DNA of 64,000 nucleotides from Hirundichthys speculiger. Lineage: Eukaryota; Chordata; Actinopteri; Beloniformes; Exocoetidae. Below the pieces are notes generated by a model. It was not told where the DNA came from. It made no database searches and saw nothing but the letters and a program-made list of their open reading frames with translations. Below, in pieces: positions 20,813 through 33,800 of this stretch. A program made the translations under genes and the position numbers. Every line of letters starts with the position of its first letter. The stretch's first letter is position 1. Where the stretch lies: contig JAGFBZ010000559.1 in the NCBI GenBank assembly GCA_018398805.1, positions 186,001 through 250,000 of the forward strand. The letters run 5' to 3'.

Positions 20813-23800
20813 AGTCCAGTGATGCGTCTTTTCAGCTGGTTCAGGTGTCTGGTCAGTCAGCCTTTAACGTCTCTGTCAGTAAGAACATCTGCAGAGTGCA
20901 AGGATGACAGCTCACATAAGAAAACACATACTTGATGTTTAAGTTTGTTTCACAGAGTTAAGAACATAACAGTGATATCTGAGTTTTAAAATGCTGAAAA
21001 AGTAAAAAAAGATATCACTTATAGTTGAATATTGGGGGGAGGATATAAATTGTGATATGTAGATGAATACTTCAGCATATGATGTTAATGTGTTTCTGCT
21101 TTGCAGCTAAGATTTGACCCCTGACAGTAAATAACCTACGATTTAAAAAACAAGACTTGGTTCTGTTATATAAAAATAAATCAATGCAGCAACAGTTTTA
21201 TTGGTGGGCCTCATCCACTGAGCTGCATAATTCAACATCAGAAAAAAGGGCAAGACTATTGATTTATTTTTTTAATTTATTCATTTCTTTTGCCTGTCTG
21301 TTGATATTGCACATGATGATAAATTCTGTTTATTGTGCAGCCCGACTATTCAAAGGCTAAGAAGCTTGAAATGAAGCACCCAGACCACGCTGCCTGCAGC
21401 CCCTGCTATCTTTCACTGGTCTCATCAATAAGAAAAGGCAGGGGTGAATCAGACTGCTTCTGTAGTCGTGGATTAGAGCGGTTCCATTTCTGATGGCAGT
21501 GTTGGAACTGGATCACTGATTCTGGCAGAAATAAGGGTACTGGGATCTGGAAGTGTTTTGCAGCATCCTTTACCAATCCTCCTTCGCTGCTCTGAAAGGC
21601 AACGCAGGAAATTGCAGAATACTGCGCAAAACTTGCAACTTCCTGTTTTGATTTGACAGATGAGAGAGGCAGAGAGTTGTTGAAATCAGAAACATTTCCC
21701 CAAAATGACACAGAGAGCTACAGAAATGAGATGCTACAGTGCTGTATGAGACTGTGACTGAACGGAAGATCCAGTCTGCACCCAAAGCCCAGGTATCAGA
21801 ACAAAATGTTACCGAATTATGTTAAATATTAGGTCTATGAAGGACAGACTCCTCAGACATTCAGCAGATAATTTTTCTGACGTCGTTACCAGAGCTCTTT
21901 AGTTTTGTTTCCAGTCGTGCAGACACAAACGCTACTCAGCTCTGATATGAGCTCCACTGCAGACATTTGAAATGTGGCTGCTCAGTTTTATTACCTGCTC
22001 TAGTAGGTAATAAAACTTACTCCTTATTTACAAAGGAACAATCGTACACTTTCTTTTAGGTTCAGGGTTGATGGGGAAAAAAAACCTTTATCCTGTTGAC
22101 ATTGCTCTTTATAGTTTGGGATCAATAAAAAAGGCAAAGGTCCTTTAGCCTTTCATAGTCAAAGGCTAAGGTTAAATAAACACAAGGATGTTTTTCTGTG
22201 CAGTTGAACGCAGATCCTGGAAAGAAACTTTGAGCAGGCCAAAACTGGAAACGAGCAGCTCAGACTTTTTTATTTTGATTTAGTTGGACGTTAGGACTCT
22301 GCGGTCGGCGGATCTCTGCCTGTGACGGCTTCAGTCGTCAGAAACCACCAGCGTTTGTCTTGCCTTCTTGTTGCTTTCACAAGCGTTTTTCAGAGACAGT
22401 CGTGGTCGGTTTTTCACAGTAAAGTGGAAACGCATCACTTCACCGCTCCGCTCTTCTGATGTGAACCAGATGCTGCTGGAATTTCTGGCTCGGTTCGCCA
22501 ACAGCCCAGAACCGGTGGACGCTGGATACGATAAAGATGATGATTTGGGCCTAAATGCTGCTGATCAGTTCCAGTCCAGGGAACGGGCTTCGTTTTTTAA
22601 CCCTCCTTCAGTCTTTTTAGGGTTTGGAACCATAGCGTCAACCTCAAGTTGGACCTCCGTGTTTATCTGAATGTATTACCTCGTCCTCTTGTCACCTCTT
22701 GCATTCATTCGTGTATGTGCAAGTAGACACACGGCATATGTACACAAGAGCCTTTGGATGCCCCGTGGGAAAAGAAGAAAACGTCCCATTTATCTGCTGT
22801 TCTGTGCCATCGCTATTTAAAGCACAGATTACACAATGAATTTAAAAAATGAGCAGGGTGGGGGGGTGCCGGGAAGAGGAGCAGGAAAACTGATTTTGTA
22901 TGCTCGAGTATATTATGTCATCCTGAACCTGCAAATGTAGAGAGGATTGATGTACATGCAGGAGAGATGTAAAGAAGCACAGCATGTGAGCAGGCTGCTG
23001 CTCGTCCCGGCCCGTTTCACTCCTCTTCTTACGCTTTTCAGCCAAAACAGGAAGATTAGCAGATCATTGTTTGGCCTTCTGGTGCAGCCACCGGGTCTTC
23101 AGATGGAGAGCATCCGCGCCAAGATTCTCCATTCAGCGTGTCGATCAATTACACACGGGTAGCTTCCAGTAAATTATTAAACAGCCGAACGGTAGTCGGT
23201 TGATGGCTGATGTTTTGGGGATTATATTTCAGCAAAACAAACCAAAAAGCCTCTGATGCCAGAGATGCATTTCCTCCACACAGACTCTGCTCGTTCGTAT
23301 GTCTATAGAGGCCTTGCCGCCGCCAGGTTTTCTCGTTATATAAGCCGGCTCAGGTAAATGTGGCCCGCGGGCGCTGATGCAGATTCATCATGTCTCCCCT
23401 TTGTGTGGAGATCCAGATCTCCTTACAGACAAATGTGACCCTGGAACATGAGGAGGTGCAAAGACTGTCAGAAGTATGAGTTTAGTCCTGGGTGGGGTTA
23501 TAATACACACAGAGACTCAAGTTCTCACACACTCATCTCATCTTCCATATTCTGTCCTAGATAAATAAATAAAAACAACCCTGAAAACAGCTTGAAGCGT
23601 TTAGTAAGCCTCAAAGATTAATCTTTTGACAAACACTTTGGAATTAACTAGAGATGATATATCAGTCTTTATAAGCATATCTATAATCTCTGAGCAAAGT
23701 GAGAGGGGTCAGACTCCCATCTGCTGATCTTCATCTCCATGAAGATCATCTGCAGCAGCGAGCTGAGGCTCTCTGCTCCTGTTTGATCCACAAATCCCTT

Positions 23801-24615
23801 CAGATTAAAAGATTTATTATCCTTTAATTATAAATCCTCACAGACGAAGCAAAGTGGAAGAAATAAATCAGCGCTGACTGGATCCGTGCACTTGAGCAGG
23901 CTGGATGTTTGTTCCACGTTTCTGCAGCACGTTTGGGAGATTTAACAGGATCCCGTTGGAGCTTCAGTCACCGTCTTCACTGGAGAAATGCAGATGGCGT
24001 CGACAGTTCTGCACTCGGTCCAGTCTCTCATCCAGATGGCCCGCGCTGCCCAGTTGGTTCTGGAAAATGAGATGTCTTCATCCCGTAAAGCAGTCCAAAT
24101 AATCAGACTTCAGCTGCTGATTATTTTTGTTCCCGTTGTCCTACAGCGGGACAGATTCAACATGATGAAGTCCAGTGTGACTGAATCACAGCTGAAAGTC
24201 CACCAGAGGGCCGATGAGGCACGACGTGTCTGCACGGAGGTTGTTCTGCTGTCAGTCAGAGACAGCAGAGAAAAAACACATCTGGAGTGGCAAATAACAT
24301 TTTAATAATGTGCCCATGCTGCCAACTTGAACCATTACCCATTTTATTACAACTGAAATTGTGCTTGGGAGGAGTATTTTCACGGATATTTTGACCGGAG
24401 AGATTATAAAATACTGGACTTTGGCATATTTTACCAGACAAAGTCTGGCAATTACCGGACAACGGAAACCCTGCTTATGACATAGTATATGATCTAACGC
24501 TATACAGTACATTAATGCTAGATGACATACTAAGACAGTTGTAAATGACAGACTTGAGTTTACGTAGAAGTTTGGAATATTGCAGCGTCACTGTTCACTC
24601 AACTCCAACAAACAT
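20813..24615. other. Long gene-free stretch
   Basis: I see no exon with credible boundaries in 3.8 kb. The minus-strand open frame at 21406-21711 and the + frame at 23988-24305 are the longest; neither resembles a known family. No clean terminal-repeat element was found. Confidence 0.35.
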
Positions 24616-24956
24616 AGGGCCCTATGAAATCCGTTTTATTTTTTCTCAAATTCCGTTTTGATTTTTTTCATTTTCGGTGTTTTTCGGTTTTTAATTTTTG
24701 AGAATTCCGTTTTAAGCATTTTATGCAAATTTAACCCCAATACAGTATATAAAATAAGGAAATATAGACAATTTATGCAATTATAACTGTAAACGTTACT
24801 GTTATCATACTTTTAAACATATTGTGTCCAATAAAACATTCATTTTATGAAAAAGAAAAAAATTCAAGAAAAAAAAACAAATAGGTAAAATCCATTTAAA
24901 GTGAAAAAAAGAAAGGAATTTCAACAGCTGTAAACTAATCATTTTAGCTTGTTTAA

Positions 24957-25046
24957 TTTATTCTGTTATCAGACATAGTTTGTCATGACGTACCTGACAT
25001 TTTTCAGGTACGTCATGACAAACTATGTGTCTGATAACAGAATAAA
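24957..25046. repeat. Near-perfect hairpin, about 41-bp arms
   Basis: The arms TTTATTCTGTTATCAGACA... and their complement close on a CATTTT loop (centre about 25001). They differ only by an extra CA in the right arm. The inner part, CAGGTACGTCATGACAAACT, is a perfect complement of the left arm. Confidence 0.93.
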
Positions 25047-25502
25047 CTATATTTACTACAGCTGATGTAGATGCTATGAAATCCAAAGCACTGAACACTG
25101 GTTGTGTGTCAGTGTGTTTTTATCATTAGGTGTTCCAGCTGTTACAGCCTCTTTGTGTTTTGATCAGTGAGGGATTCTCGCCTTTTTATGTTTGTGCTTT
25201 TCACTCGTCCAGTGATCCTCGCACGTATATTTTCGTGTCCATTCAATCGTGTCCTGGCTAAACTAGCAGAATACTGAATCACCAGACACATAATAATCTC
25301 GGAGAAACTGCTCTGTCCTGTACCTGGGAGACAGTCGGTAGTTCCTTCGCTTCTTCGCCGGTTTCTCAGGTGGCCGCTTCGACGTGTTTTTTTTTTTTTT
25401 TTAATTAATGTGGAAAGGGGGGGCAGGAGGCGGAGAAGCGCGCAGTGTCCCAGCTTTTCGTGACCCCCGTTGGAACATTTTCTTGAAAGAAAAGTTCCTT
25501 TC

Positions 25503-25680
25503 GGGCCGCAGTGGTTTGGGCAGGCGGCCCATGTACAGAGGCTACAGTCCTCGTGCGGCTAATCGCGAGCTCGACTCCCGGCTTGTCGGCTCCTTGCCGC
25601 GTGTCTTCCCCGTTCTCTCTGCCCCCCTTCCTGTCTCTCTCCACCATCAATACAAGTCACTAGTGCCAAAAAAATATTAA
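25503..25680 (+). mobile_element. tRNA-derived SINE, copy inside the 1.2-kb element
   Basis: The head has a pol III A-box-like GCCGCAGTGGTTTGGGC and a B-box-like GAGCTCGACTCCCGG about 50 bp later. A pyrimidine-rich tail (CCTTCCTGTCTCTCTCC) and an A-rich end follow. The same family occurs at 31872-32055 and 60155-60258. Confidence 0.75.
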
Positions 25681-25994
25681 AAAAAGAAAAGTTACTTTTA
25701 GTCCGGAAGAAAAAAACAACTTTTGCGCAAATTGCTGTTCAGTTCTGTTATATTGCGCATTTAAAGTGAATTCCGTTTTTAATCTCCAATTCAACGATTC
25801 CGTCTGTGATTCCGTGATCACGGATTCCATAGGGCTCTACAAACAACACTCCCATTGCTTATTGATGCTTGTTAGATCACGAAATAGATGAAGCACTAAA
25901 GAATTCAATAATGTCAAACATAGTTGATTCTGGGCTAAATTCCAAGACACAAAACACGCTAGCGACTGAGTTCACGGGAGCCCATCATGATTTT

Positions 25995-26135
25995 CCTCTG
26001 ACGGTTGGGGGGTTAGGGGTAGAGGGTTAAGGGGTTAGGGTAAGGGTTGGGGGGTTAGGGGTAGAGGGTTGGGGGGTTAGGGGTAGAGGGTTGGGGGTTG
26101 GGGGGTTAGGGGTAGAGGGTTGGGGGGTTAGGGTC
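25995..26135 (+). repeat. G-rich telomere-like minisatellite
   Basis: Irregular copies of TTGGGGGGTTAGGGGTAGAGGG (about 22 bp) occur, with an embedded GGGTTAGGGTAAGGGTT. G-runs of 3-6 are spaced by 2-4 bases throughout, so strong quadruplex potential is expected. It is an interstitial degenerate array, not a true telomere. Confidence 0.88.
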
Positions 26136-27102
26136 CAGCCTGCAGATGCTCTGCTTTCAGACTGTTTTTCTTCCTGCCTTGTTTCTCCGCTGGTCTGGTA
26201 GCCTTCAGTGGGATTAGGATTAGTCGGTTTAATGCAGACTGCTTTAACAAGCACTAATTGATTTGCAACTAAGTTGTCGAACACCGCGGCAGACAGGGCC
26301 GGGGCCGGGGCCGAGGGTCATTCAGAGCGCACGCATCTCGCAGCCAACTGCAGCCTTGACTTTGTTTCGGCTGTGGAGTTGGGAAGTTTCACCCAGAGTG
26401 CACTGCGTGGCTTCTCATCTCCGTCCGTGCTGCTGGCAGCGGGCCCCTCCTCAGGGAAGTGTCTGCTTCGGAGCCCACGCTGGGTCTGATTAGCCGAGGC
26501 TTTTCCAACTGTGCTGTTTGGTCTCCGTGTAAACAAATACAATCCGTTTGTTTGGCCCGTATAAGCACACAATGGGCCATTGTCTGTGCTGGGGGGACAC
26601 GGTGCTTTAAGCATAAAACTGCTGATTTCAATAGTTTCAGCTGTACAACGTCAGTCAGTGTAACTCTCTCCCCCCCCTCCACTTCTGTGTTGTCTTTCAG
26701 AGCCCTGCTGGAGTGAGCCCTCCAGTTCCTGTCCATCCAGTGGGTGTACTGGCCGTGGGCCCAGTGAGCTACTTGAAGTGTCTCAGAGCTGTGGATTGCA
26801 TCATTATGGGACAATAGCAGTGGAATCAAAGCCTCTCCTGCTCCTTCTCCACCTCCCCCCCCCCCCTGCTTCTCTTTCTTTCAGCCTCTCTCCACTGTCG
26901 GCCTCCCTCTGAATCAGTCCCCCCACACAGATTCACAGGGCCTCTGACCACTCCTCCCACGCCGGTCATGCTCCGCTCCCCCCCGTCCCTCCAGTCAGTC
27001 GGGCACTGAGCGAATGGAAGCTGCGTAATCCTCTGAAGTATAGGGCCTATACGGCTGCACATGCTCCCCTTTTGTCATGGCGGCGGCTGTTGTTGTTGCA
27101 GA
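26136..27102. other. GC-rich region upstream of b4galt3 coding start
   Basis: Several long frames on both strands between 26263 and 27062 reflect GC richness. The segment ends in TTGTTGTTGCAG at about 27089-27102, a possible 3' splice site for the b4galt3 leader. Nothing else is assigned. Confidence 0.35.
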
Positions 27103-27609
27103 GACCTCCCTCAGGAGAGACCATGAGGGAGAACAGAAGGCGGCATAAAGCTCACAAAGGGAGCTGGGGGGAGCTGACTGCAGGAGAATGAGGATGGAAT
27201 CCAGTGAGGGTGAAACTACGTGATGCTGGACCTGCCATTATCTCCCAACGACGAACACAGAGTCAGCCGTCAACTCTGGACATATTCCCCTTGTTGCTGA
27301 CCGGCATTCAGAAATGCAGTAAAATACAGTGGAAAGGAACTTTTCCTGCTATCCTGGGTGGACTTTTTCATTACTTTCTGCCAAAAGTGCCTTTTTTTTT
27401 TTGTTTTGTGTTGCTTTTGAACAGTGGACTGAAGTTGCACATTTCCACAGTCTCACACATTTGTTTGCTGCCATATTAGTAACAACTCCAGCATCGGATC
27501 AACCCGACAGTCCTCGGTCCGCTGGAGGTTGAGAGCAACCTCAGGAGCGAGTAACGGAGGATCTGAAAGCCTCGTATCCCTCCTCCTCTGACGACGCAGG
27601 CCTGCCGCC
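27103..27609 (+). other. b4galt3: Probable b4galt3 5' untranslated leader
   Basis: This is the region directly before the coding start. It may be entered by the AG near 27102. It contains upstream ATGs, for example at 27188 opening an 11-codon frame, which could dampen translation if they are in the mRNA. The true ATG is in a strong Kozak context (GCCGCCATGA). Confidence 0.45.
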
Positions 27610-27883
27610 ATGATCATGTTTCAGTCCAAGTGGCGCTTCCTGTTCATGTTCCTGGGCATCCAGCTGGTGGTCATGGCGCTGCTGTCCCGGGAAGGGTACC
27701 AGAAAAGGGTCAACTATTTCATCCGCATCTTCCGGAAGCCCAACTCAACGGGTTCAGCGGCTCGAAACCGCACAGCAGCCGGCATCGTCGGAGGGGACGT
27801 TTACTCCAACCTCTCCCATCTGTCCAAAGCCCACGGTCAAGGAGATGTCATGCCTTTCTGCCCGAAGACCTCCCCCTTGATAG
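27610..27883 (+). CDS. b4galt3: b4galt3 coding exon 1: anchor and stem
   Basis: Encodes residues 1-91 and one base of codon 92. It carries the signal anchor, three stem N-glycosylation sequons and the CPKTSPLI start of the catalytic domain. Donor is ATAG|GTGAGG. Confidence 0.92.
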
Positions 27884-30800
27884 GTGAGGGTTTTTATTGT
27901 TTGTGTCAGCTCACGCCTTCACTAAGTAACTGAATGCTAAAGGTGCTGTGTATCTCTAAATTCACCAGGTACAGTCCTGTTCAAAAGTTCCTATCCACTC
28001 TTGTTTTTTTTTATGAAAAGTAATCTGGTCATAGGCTTAGTTTAAGATATGGAAGCTCAGACAGCAACATATAGTTTTTATTTATTTGTAGCATAATCCA
28101 GCAAAAATGAAACCAAGATGGGGAAAAAAAAACATCATGTGGACGATTACCAGGTATCACCATGATTCAATCTTGTAGATCCACCTGTAGCAGTAACTCA
28201 AACTCATCATTTCCTGTTCAGTTTTACCAGTTTCTGACTGTTGTGGAGTAATTTTGGTCCCATTTACAACGTTGCTCCTGTTCTTTGAGCACGTTGGTGG
28301 ATTCCAGGTGATCGCAGGTTGGGAGGATTCCAGGTGATCGCAGGTTGGGAGCATGCTCTAGAGATCTGAAATTAGCGTAGAGACAACCGGTAAACTTGTA
28401 ATCTCATGAATCCAGCTCCTCCACCAGCTCCACCAGAGGTTGATGAGAAAAAAAGATTCGCTCTGCTCACATTTTACTCACAGATCAGTTCTGCTCATGT
28501 TTCATGAATGAGGCCCAACAACTACAGGTTGCCCAGGTCCTGAGCCCAGATCATCACCCTTCCACTGCCATGCCTGACAGTGGCTATGAGGTGTTTCTGC
28601 TGAAACCAGACATGTTCCTCGGTATCAAGTCAGGCTTCCACGTTTTTTTTTTTTTTTTTTTGTGTAATAGACGAATTGGCTTTCTATTGGCAACCTCTCC
28701 AAATCAGAGCTGGACATTAATCTTTGCCCGAGGCCACTGAACTCTCCTGTTTCTGGAAAAGTACGATGACAGAGGAGGACGGAGCATGTTTGGCTGGCCA
28801 CATGAAAAATAAAGAGCCCAAGTGTCAGCCGGCCTTGATACATTTGATGGTTCCAACCAAACAGATGTTTCTGTTCCCCGACTTGTCCGCCAGTCAGAGA
28901 CATGATGTTTACTGAGATCCAACTCAGGTCTTGAGCGTGTGTCCTTGTAAATATAGTATATTTTCCTCTACAATTGTGCTCCTCCAAACACCATAACCTG
29001 GCAAAAACCCAGGCAAAGTAAGCAACAAATGAAAACAATAATTAAGACGGTGACAAAATGATATGGTAAAAGAAATTTATACCAAGTTGGTAGCAACAAT
29101 GACGTGGTCGCGTATTCAGTATTCAGCATTCAGCAGTGGACTGCTACGGACTTTAGGTCTCTGTTGAACCGTTAAACTTGTTTAGACAATTAAATTTACG
29201 TTTTAACGATTAAATTCAATAAATAATCAGCAATATGCTGTAAAGAAGGGAGGGGAAAAAAGAAGCAGCACCATCAGAGGACAGTTGGGTCTCCGTGGTT
29301 CAGAAGTCACATTGATTACTGTGTCGTTTCCTGCTGTATTTTAATTGGCTAGTCAGAAACAGAGTCGCTCCTTTAGCTTCATCTCTGTTCATGCTGGTTG
29401 TCTGTATTGTGACCCGGCATGATCGGATGGTGTGGGACTGCTCACTGGACCTTTCTGCTGCTCAGCGCTGGTGTATCCAGTTGGTCTTCATGTTTAAGTA
29501 ATATTGACTGTCGAGGCCTGAAATAGATTTACTGCAGCGATCCGTTCAGGCTGCTGGCTGATGAGGTCAAACTGTGGTTAGTCCGTGTTTGAGGCTGGCT
29601 GTGTTGTTTATTCTTCATTGCATGTTCCAGTTCATTTCCAGTGAATGTGCTGTGAAGACTTGCAATCACTGATCATTACAGAATGTTCTTGAATGATAAA
29701 GAAGCTTGAGTCGATGTTTCTGTTGCGTTACAGAGACTTTTCCTGTTGCTTCATCCTGGTGAAAACTGAGCATTCCCCACCTCTGTGTTGAGTCTCAGTG
29801 GGCCGTCCTGAAGATATCAGATGTTGCAGTAAACGAGCTGTTTGGACCGATGGTGAAACTGGTTTAACAAGAACAGACGATCGTCTTTGCTCTGACTCAC
29901 ATCATCGGTGGTTAAACATGAATCGTAAAAGATGAATCAAGGTGCCATGCTGATCTGGCTTCACCAGATGTTGAGTGCTTGTAGATTTTATCATCTGAGA
30001 AAACAATGAAACACAATTGAAAGATAAAGCTCAGAAGTCCACCTGACACCAGGAACAGATCACACAGGAGTCATTCAAGATGTTTTTAATAAACACGCAT
30101 CTCAAAAAACAAAACCTTGTAGCAGCTGGTCATCCAGGACGTCGGGGGACACGTCACTTTCTACAGACACACTCTGAGTTTAGTTTTGTTTTTGTTGTTT
30201 CACCAGTGGAAAATGACTCTAGATCCATGAAACACCTCGTCTTTGTGACCAACCAGTCGTTTTTGTAGTCAGACTGACTGTTACCTGTAGTTTGTAACTT
30301 CAAACATGCCGTCTCTGCTTCATTCTGATTGGATGATGCTGGAAGGAACATGGATCCTGAGATGTGCTCATTTTAGATTATGTACGTCATTTCTGAGCAA
30401 AACAAACATTGTTGAGAAGGAGTTACAAGCGTTTAGGTGGTAAATGGATCATTTTATATCCATCACTGTGTTCGACGCCTCCTTGTTGCTCAACAATCCT
30501 GAGTGTGATCAAAGTTAATGATTACACAGCTGAGGTCCAATAAGGTTTGGAGCTTGTAAATGATTAGTTTCACCATGTGGAATAAATCTGCTGGAAAAGT
30601 TTGTGCTGTTTCCTGAAAGTGAAGGTGTAAACCTTCTGGCTGTATCATGAGCCCATTCAATGCTCAAAACCACGGTAGAAACGGGCCCTGCAGCTTCGTT
30701 CCCACATTCCTGCTCCATCACACCCTCAGGTCAGATGTTTCATTTCTGGAGAAACGACTCCACCAGCTGAGTTCATGGAAACAGGTCTGATGACGAGGCC

Positions 30801-33800
30801 GACGACTCGCGTCACGTTGGAATGTGGGAATTTTCACTGAACTGCATTTTTTGTCATCGTGATAAAATCTCCCAAACAACCTTTCACAACCGGTTGGTCT
30901 CTTTCTTGTCTTCAGATGTCCACAAAGGACATTTGTTTGAATGGAAATATGATTGTGAAAACATCTGTCCATTGAGCCCTGGTTGCTGGTTTCTCTGGGC
31001 AGAGATGATAACCAACTCATCCAAGATCCACGTCTGATGCCACAACTTTGAGAACCAATACAGATACAATACTGATTGGATACCATTGTTTGAACTGATT
31101 TTGAATTTGATTTATTTTTTTAATTACCTGTTGTTTTCTATCTGCATCAATTAAAGAATATTTATTAAATAAGAAACCCACAAATTAAAGTGCAACCACA
31201 AAAGTAAAAATAAAAAGGCATTAGCAGCACTGAAGGTCCAAATATCCATCATGAAGCTGTCTTATGTGTTATGTTGGATCTGTGTGCTGGTGTGTGGAGA
31301 GAACAGTTTCTGATCAGATGTTCAGTTTGGAGATGCTGCACATCCAAATCCAGCATGTTCATGGACTGACGGGAGAAATTAGCTCTACTGTTGTCCACCA
31401 TGATTCTGGGCTTCAGCTTTCTTTTCATTTCTAAAAAACAGAAGTACGTCCCTCATTCCCTTTGACCTCATGAAATTGTGTTGGTTGTTTTTTCTGGTCA
31501 TGTCACAGCTCCTTGAAGGCTTTATGAGGTTTGCTGTTGTCAGTTTTAGCAGCATTCATGCCACCATAGTGAGCATGTCGCACCTTCCTCCCCAGTGTTC
31601 CCACCATAATGCTAACGCTACATAGCCAGCTCAGTCCAGCCACTCACATCCTACTGCTTTTCCACAGATGATTAAAAACAGGAAGTTGCAAGGCCCTAGT
31701 TCAAATGCAAATAATAATGACCCCTAATTTTCCATAAATTTGTTTTTTTACATGTTCCTGATGAGGTACAAAAGAAAAAAAAAAAACAAACCCAAGTCCA
31801 CCTACAGTCAGTTGTCATGGATGTAAAATCTAGGGATGAGTCTAAAACCATTTTGGGAGTTCTAAGTTGGATTTTTTTTTTTTTTTTTTATGACACAACT
31901 GGCCTTTATTCATAGTGAGAGAGGGGCAGGAAAACAGGGCAGAGAGAAGAGGTGAGATGAGCAGCAGAGGGTTGTGGGCCGGGAGTTGAACCTGTGACCG
32001 CTGCAGGAGGACTGTGGTCTCTGTACATGGACCACTGAGCTACCAAGGACAGCCCTGAGTTGGACCTTTAAACATCAGAGTCGATGTCAGTTTTGGAGCC
32101 AGCAGCTAGTGGTCAGTGGAGGAAGTGCAGATTGAGTTAGTTCCACATCGGCCTCAACCTGGAAGTTGGAACGTTGCAGCCTGGTTCTTCCTCAGTCCAT
32201 GGACCTGGAGAACTGCTGAAAGCTGATGATGTTCCTCTAGATCTCTATTCCTGCCTCTTTCTCACATCTTTTTTTTTTTTCTTCAAAGTTGACATCAGAT
32301 GTTTTTTTCCAGCCCTTTTTTTCAGATCTGTAGTCAGATCAGTTCAGGATCAGATCTTTCAGATCTACCAGATCACCCAGGATCATCATTCCTCTAGTTA
32401 CTAATTAATTTGGAGCAATCATGAATGATATCAGATGCAGGATCGGACAGGATCAGATCTTTCAATGGAGAGATCAGATCAGACACATCAGTCAGGATCA
32501 GGAACATAGAGCTCCACACCAAACTATCAGAAGCTTCAGAGATCACTGTCAACAAGGACGGGTTCAGAAATCCAGATACAGGTGTTGGAGCCAGGATCAG
32601 ATCTGGAGGGGCCCAGGAGTCAGGATCAGAGATCAGGATCAGATTGGAGTCAGATCAGATCAGAGTCAGATCAGAGGGGGGGTCCGATCAGGAGTCAGGA
32701 TCAGATCTGTTGGAGTCAGGATCAGATCTGTTGGAGTCAGGATCAGATCTGTTAGAGTCAGGATCAGATCTGGAGGGGCCCAGGAGTCAGGATCAGATCT
32801 GGGGGAACAAATCACAGACACAAATATTTGAAAGCATTATGGAACCAAAAACATACACCAGTTTGAGACTATTTTTTCTTGAACTACATCTAGTACAGCT
32901 CTTTTTAAGTTTGTGATGATGTTAAGAGTGAATCGTTTCACTACTTTAGTCTGAAGACTGAAAAACATCCCCGTCCACTTCAGGTTGCTCTATTCTGGAG
33001 AGATGTCATCCTCTCTGTATCCAGGATTTAAACCTCTTATCTCCTCTTTTAGGGAGAGATTCTGTTGTAGACGCACCGTCTAAAAAAAGTTTTAGCGTGT
33101 GAAGAAGTCCACATACTTGAACCTCTGTGGTTTATTTTTATCAGGCGGTTTACCCACAGCTGTCCTCTCTGCTCCAGTTCAGAGTCTTATCTTCTTATTG
33201 TGACTCTGAACTGTAGAACATCAGCATTTTTGGGGGGGGGTTGGGGGTGTCCAGAAGGATAAAGGGGTTAACAGACAGAAGAAAGCCTGTAACAGTTTTT
33301 GCTCGTTGCCAGAACAGCTGTTGGTGCAGTTTCCTGTCACATTAGCTCTGTGCATCAGGATCGTTGTGTCCATAGAAAAGCCCAGAAGATGAAACTTGAA
33401 CACACAGTGCTGCTGTCGTCGTCTAACCCCAGTATTCACCTCCAGTCCAGTAACCACACTGCTTCCTGCCCAGTATGACAACAGGCTGGTTTGTGATTGC
33501 AGGAGGGCCGATCCACGTCAGCTTCCCGTCAGGGCTCACTCTGAGCGAGGTGCAGAAGAAGAACCCGATGGTGGTGCGCGGAGGACGCTACAGGCCGCCG
33601 GACTGCGAGGCCAGACACAAGACGGCCATCATCATCCCACACCGACACCGGGAGCACCACCTCAAGTTCCTGCTCTACTACCTGCATCCCTTCCTGCAGC
33701 GGCAGCAGCTCAACTACGGGATTTACGTCATCCACCAGGTGATGGGGGCCAACCGGGCCTGAACTCACATCCTCATACCAGTCTGTAAAGAAAACTATCA

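Larger units (their letters stand above)
24616..25838. mobile_element. 1.2-kb non-autonomous element with AGGGCCCTATGAAATCCGT ends
   Basis: Left end AGGGCCCTATGAAATCCGT and right end ACGGATTCCATAGGGCTCT are inverted. The flanks ACAAACAT (24608-24615) and ACAAACAA (25839-25846) match at 7 of 8, which suggests hAT. Subterminal ATTCCGT motifs recur on both sides. Inside lie a long hairpin (24957-25046) and a tRNA-derived SINE (25503-25680). No transposase was found. Confidence 0.75.

Noticed and set aside
25503..25680. Genuine tRNA gene
   Set aside because: The A- and B-box-like motifs are diverged, no cloverleaf closes, and the same unit recurs with SINE tails and target duplications.
26263..26829. 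Overlapping 75-146-codon frames on both strands
   Set aside because: GC-rich chance frames near the b4galt3 leader, with no consistent splice sites or recognisable domain.
32425..32916. 163-codon open frame with ESGSDLL repeats
   Set aside because: It is generated by a 21-bp tandem repeat and lies inside b4galt3 intron 1 without coding signatures.
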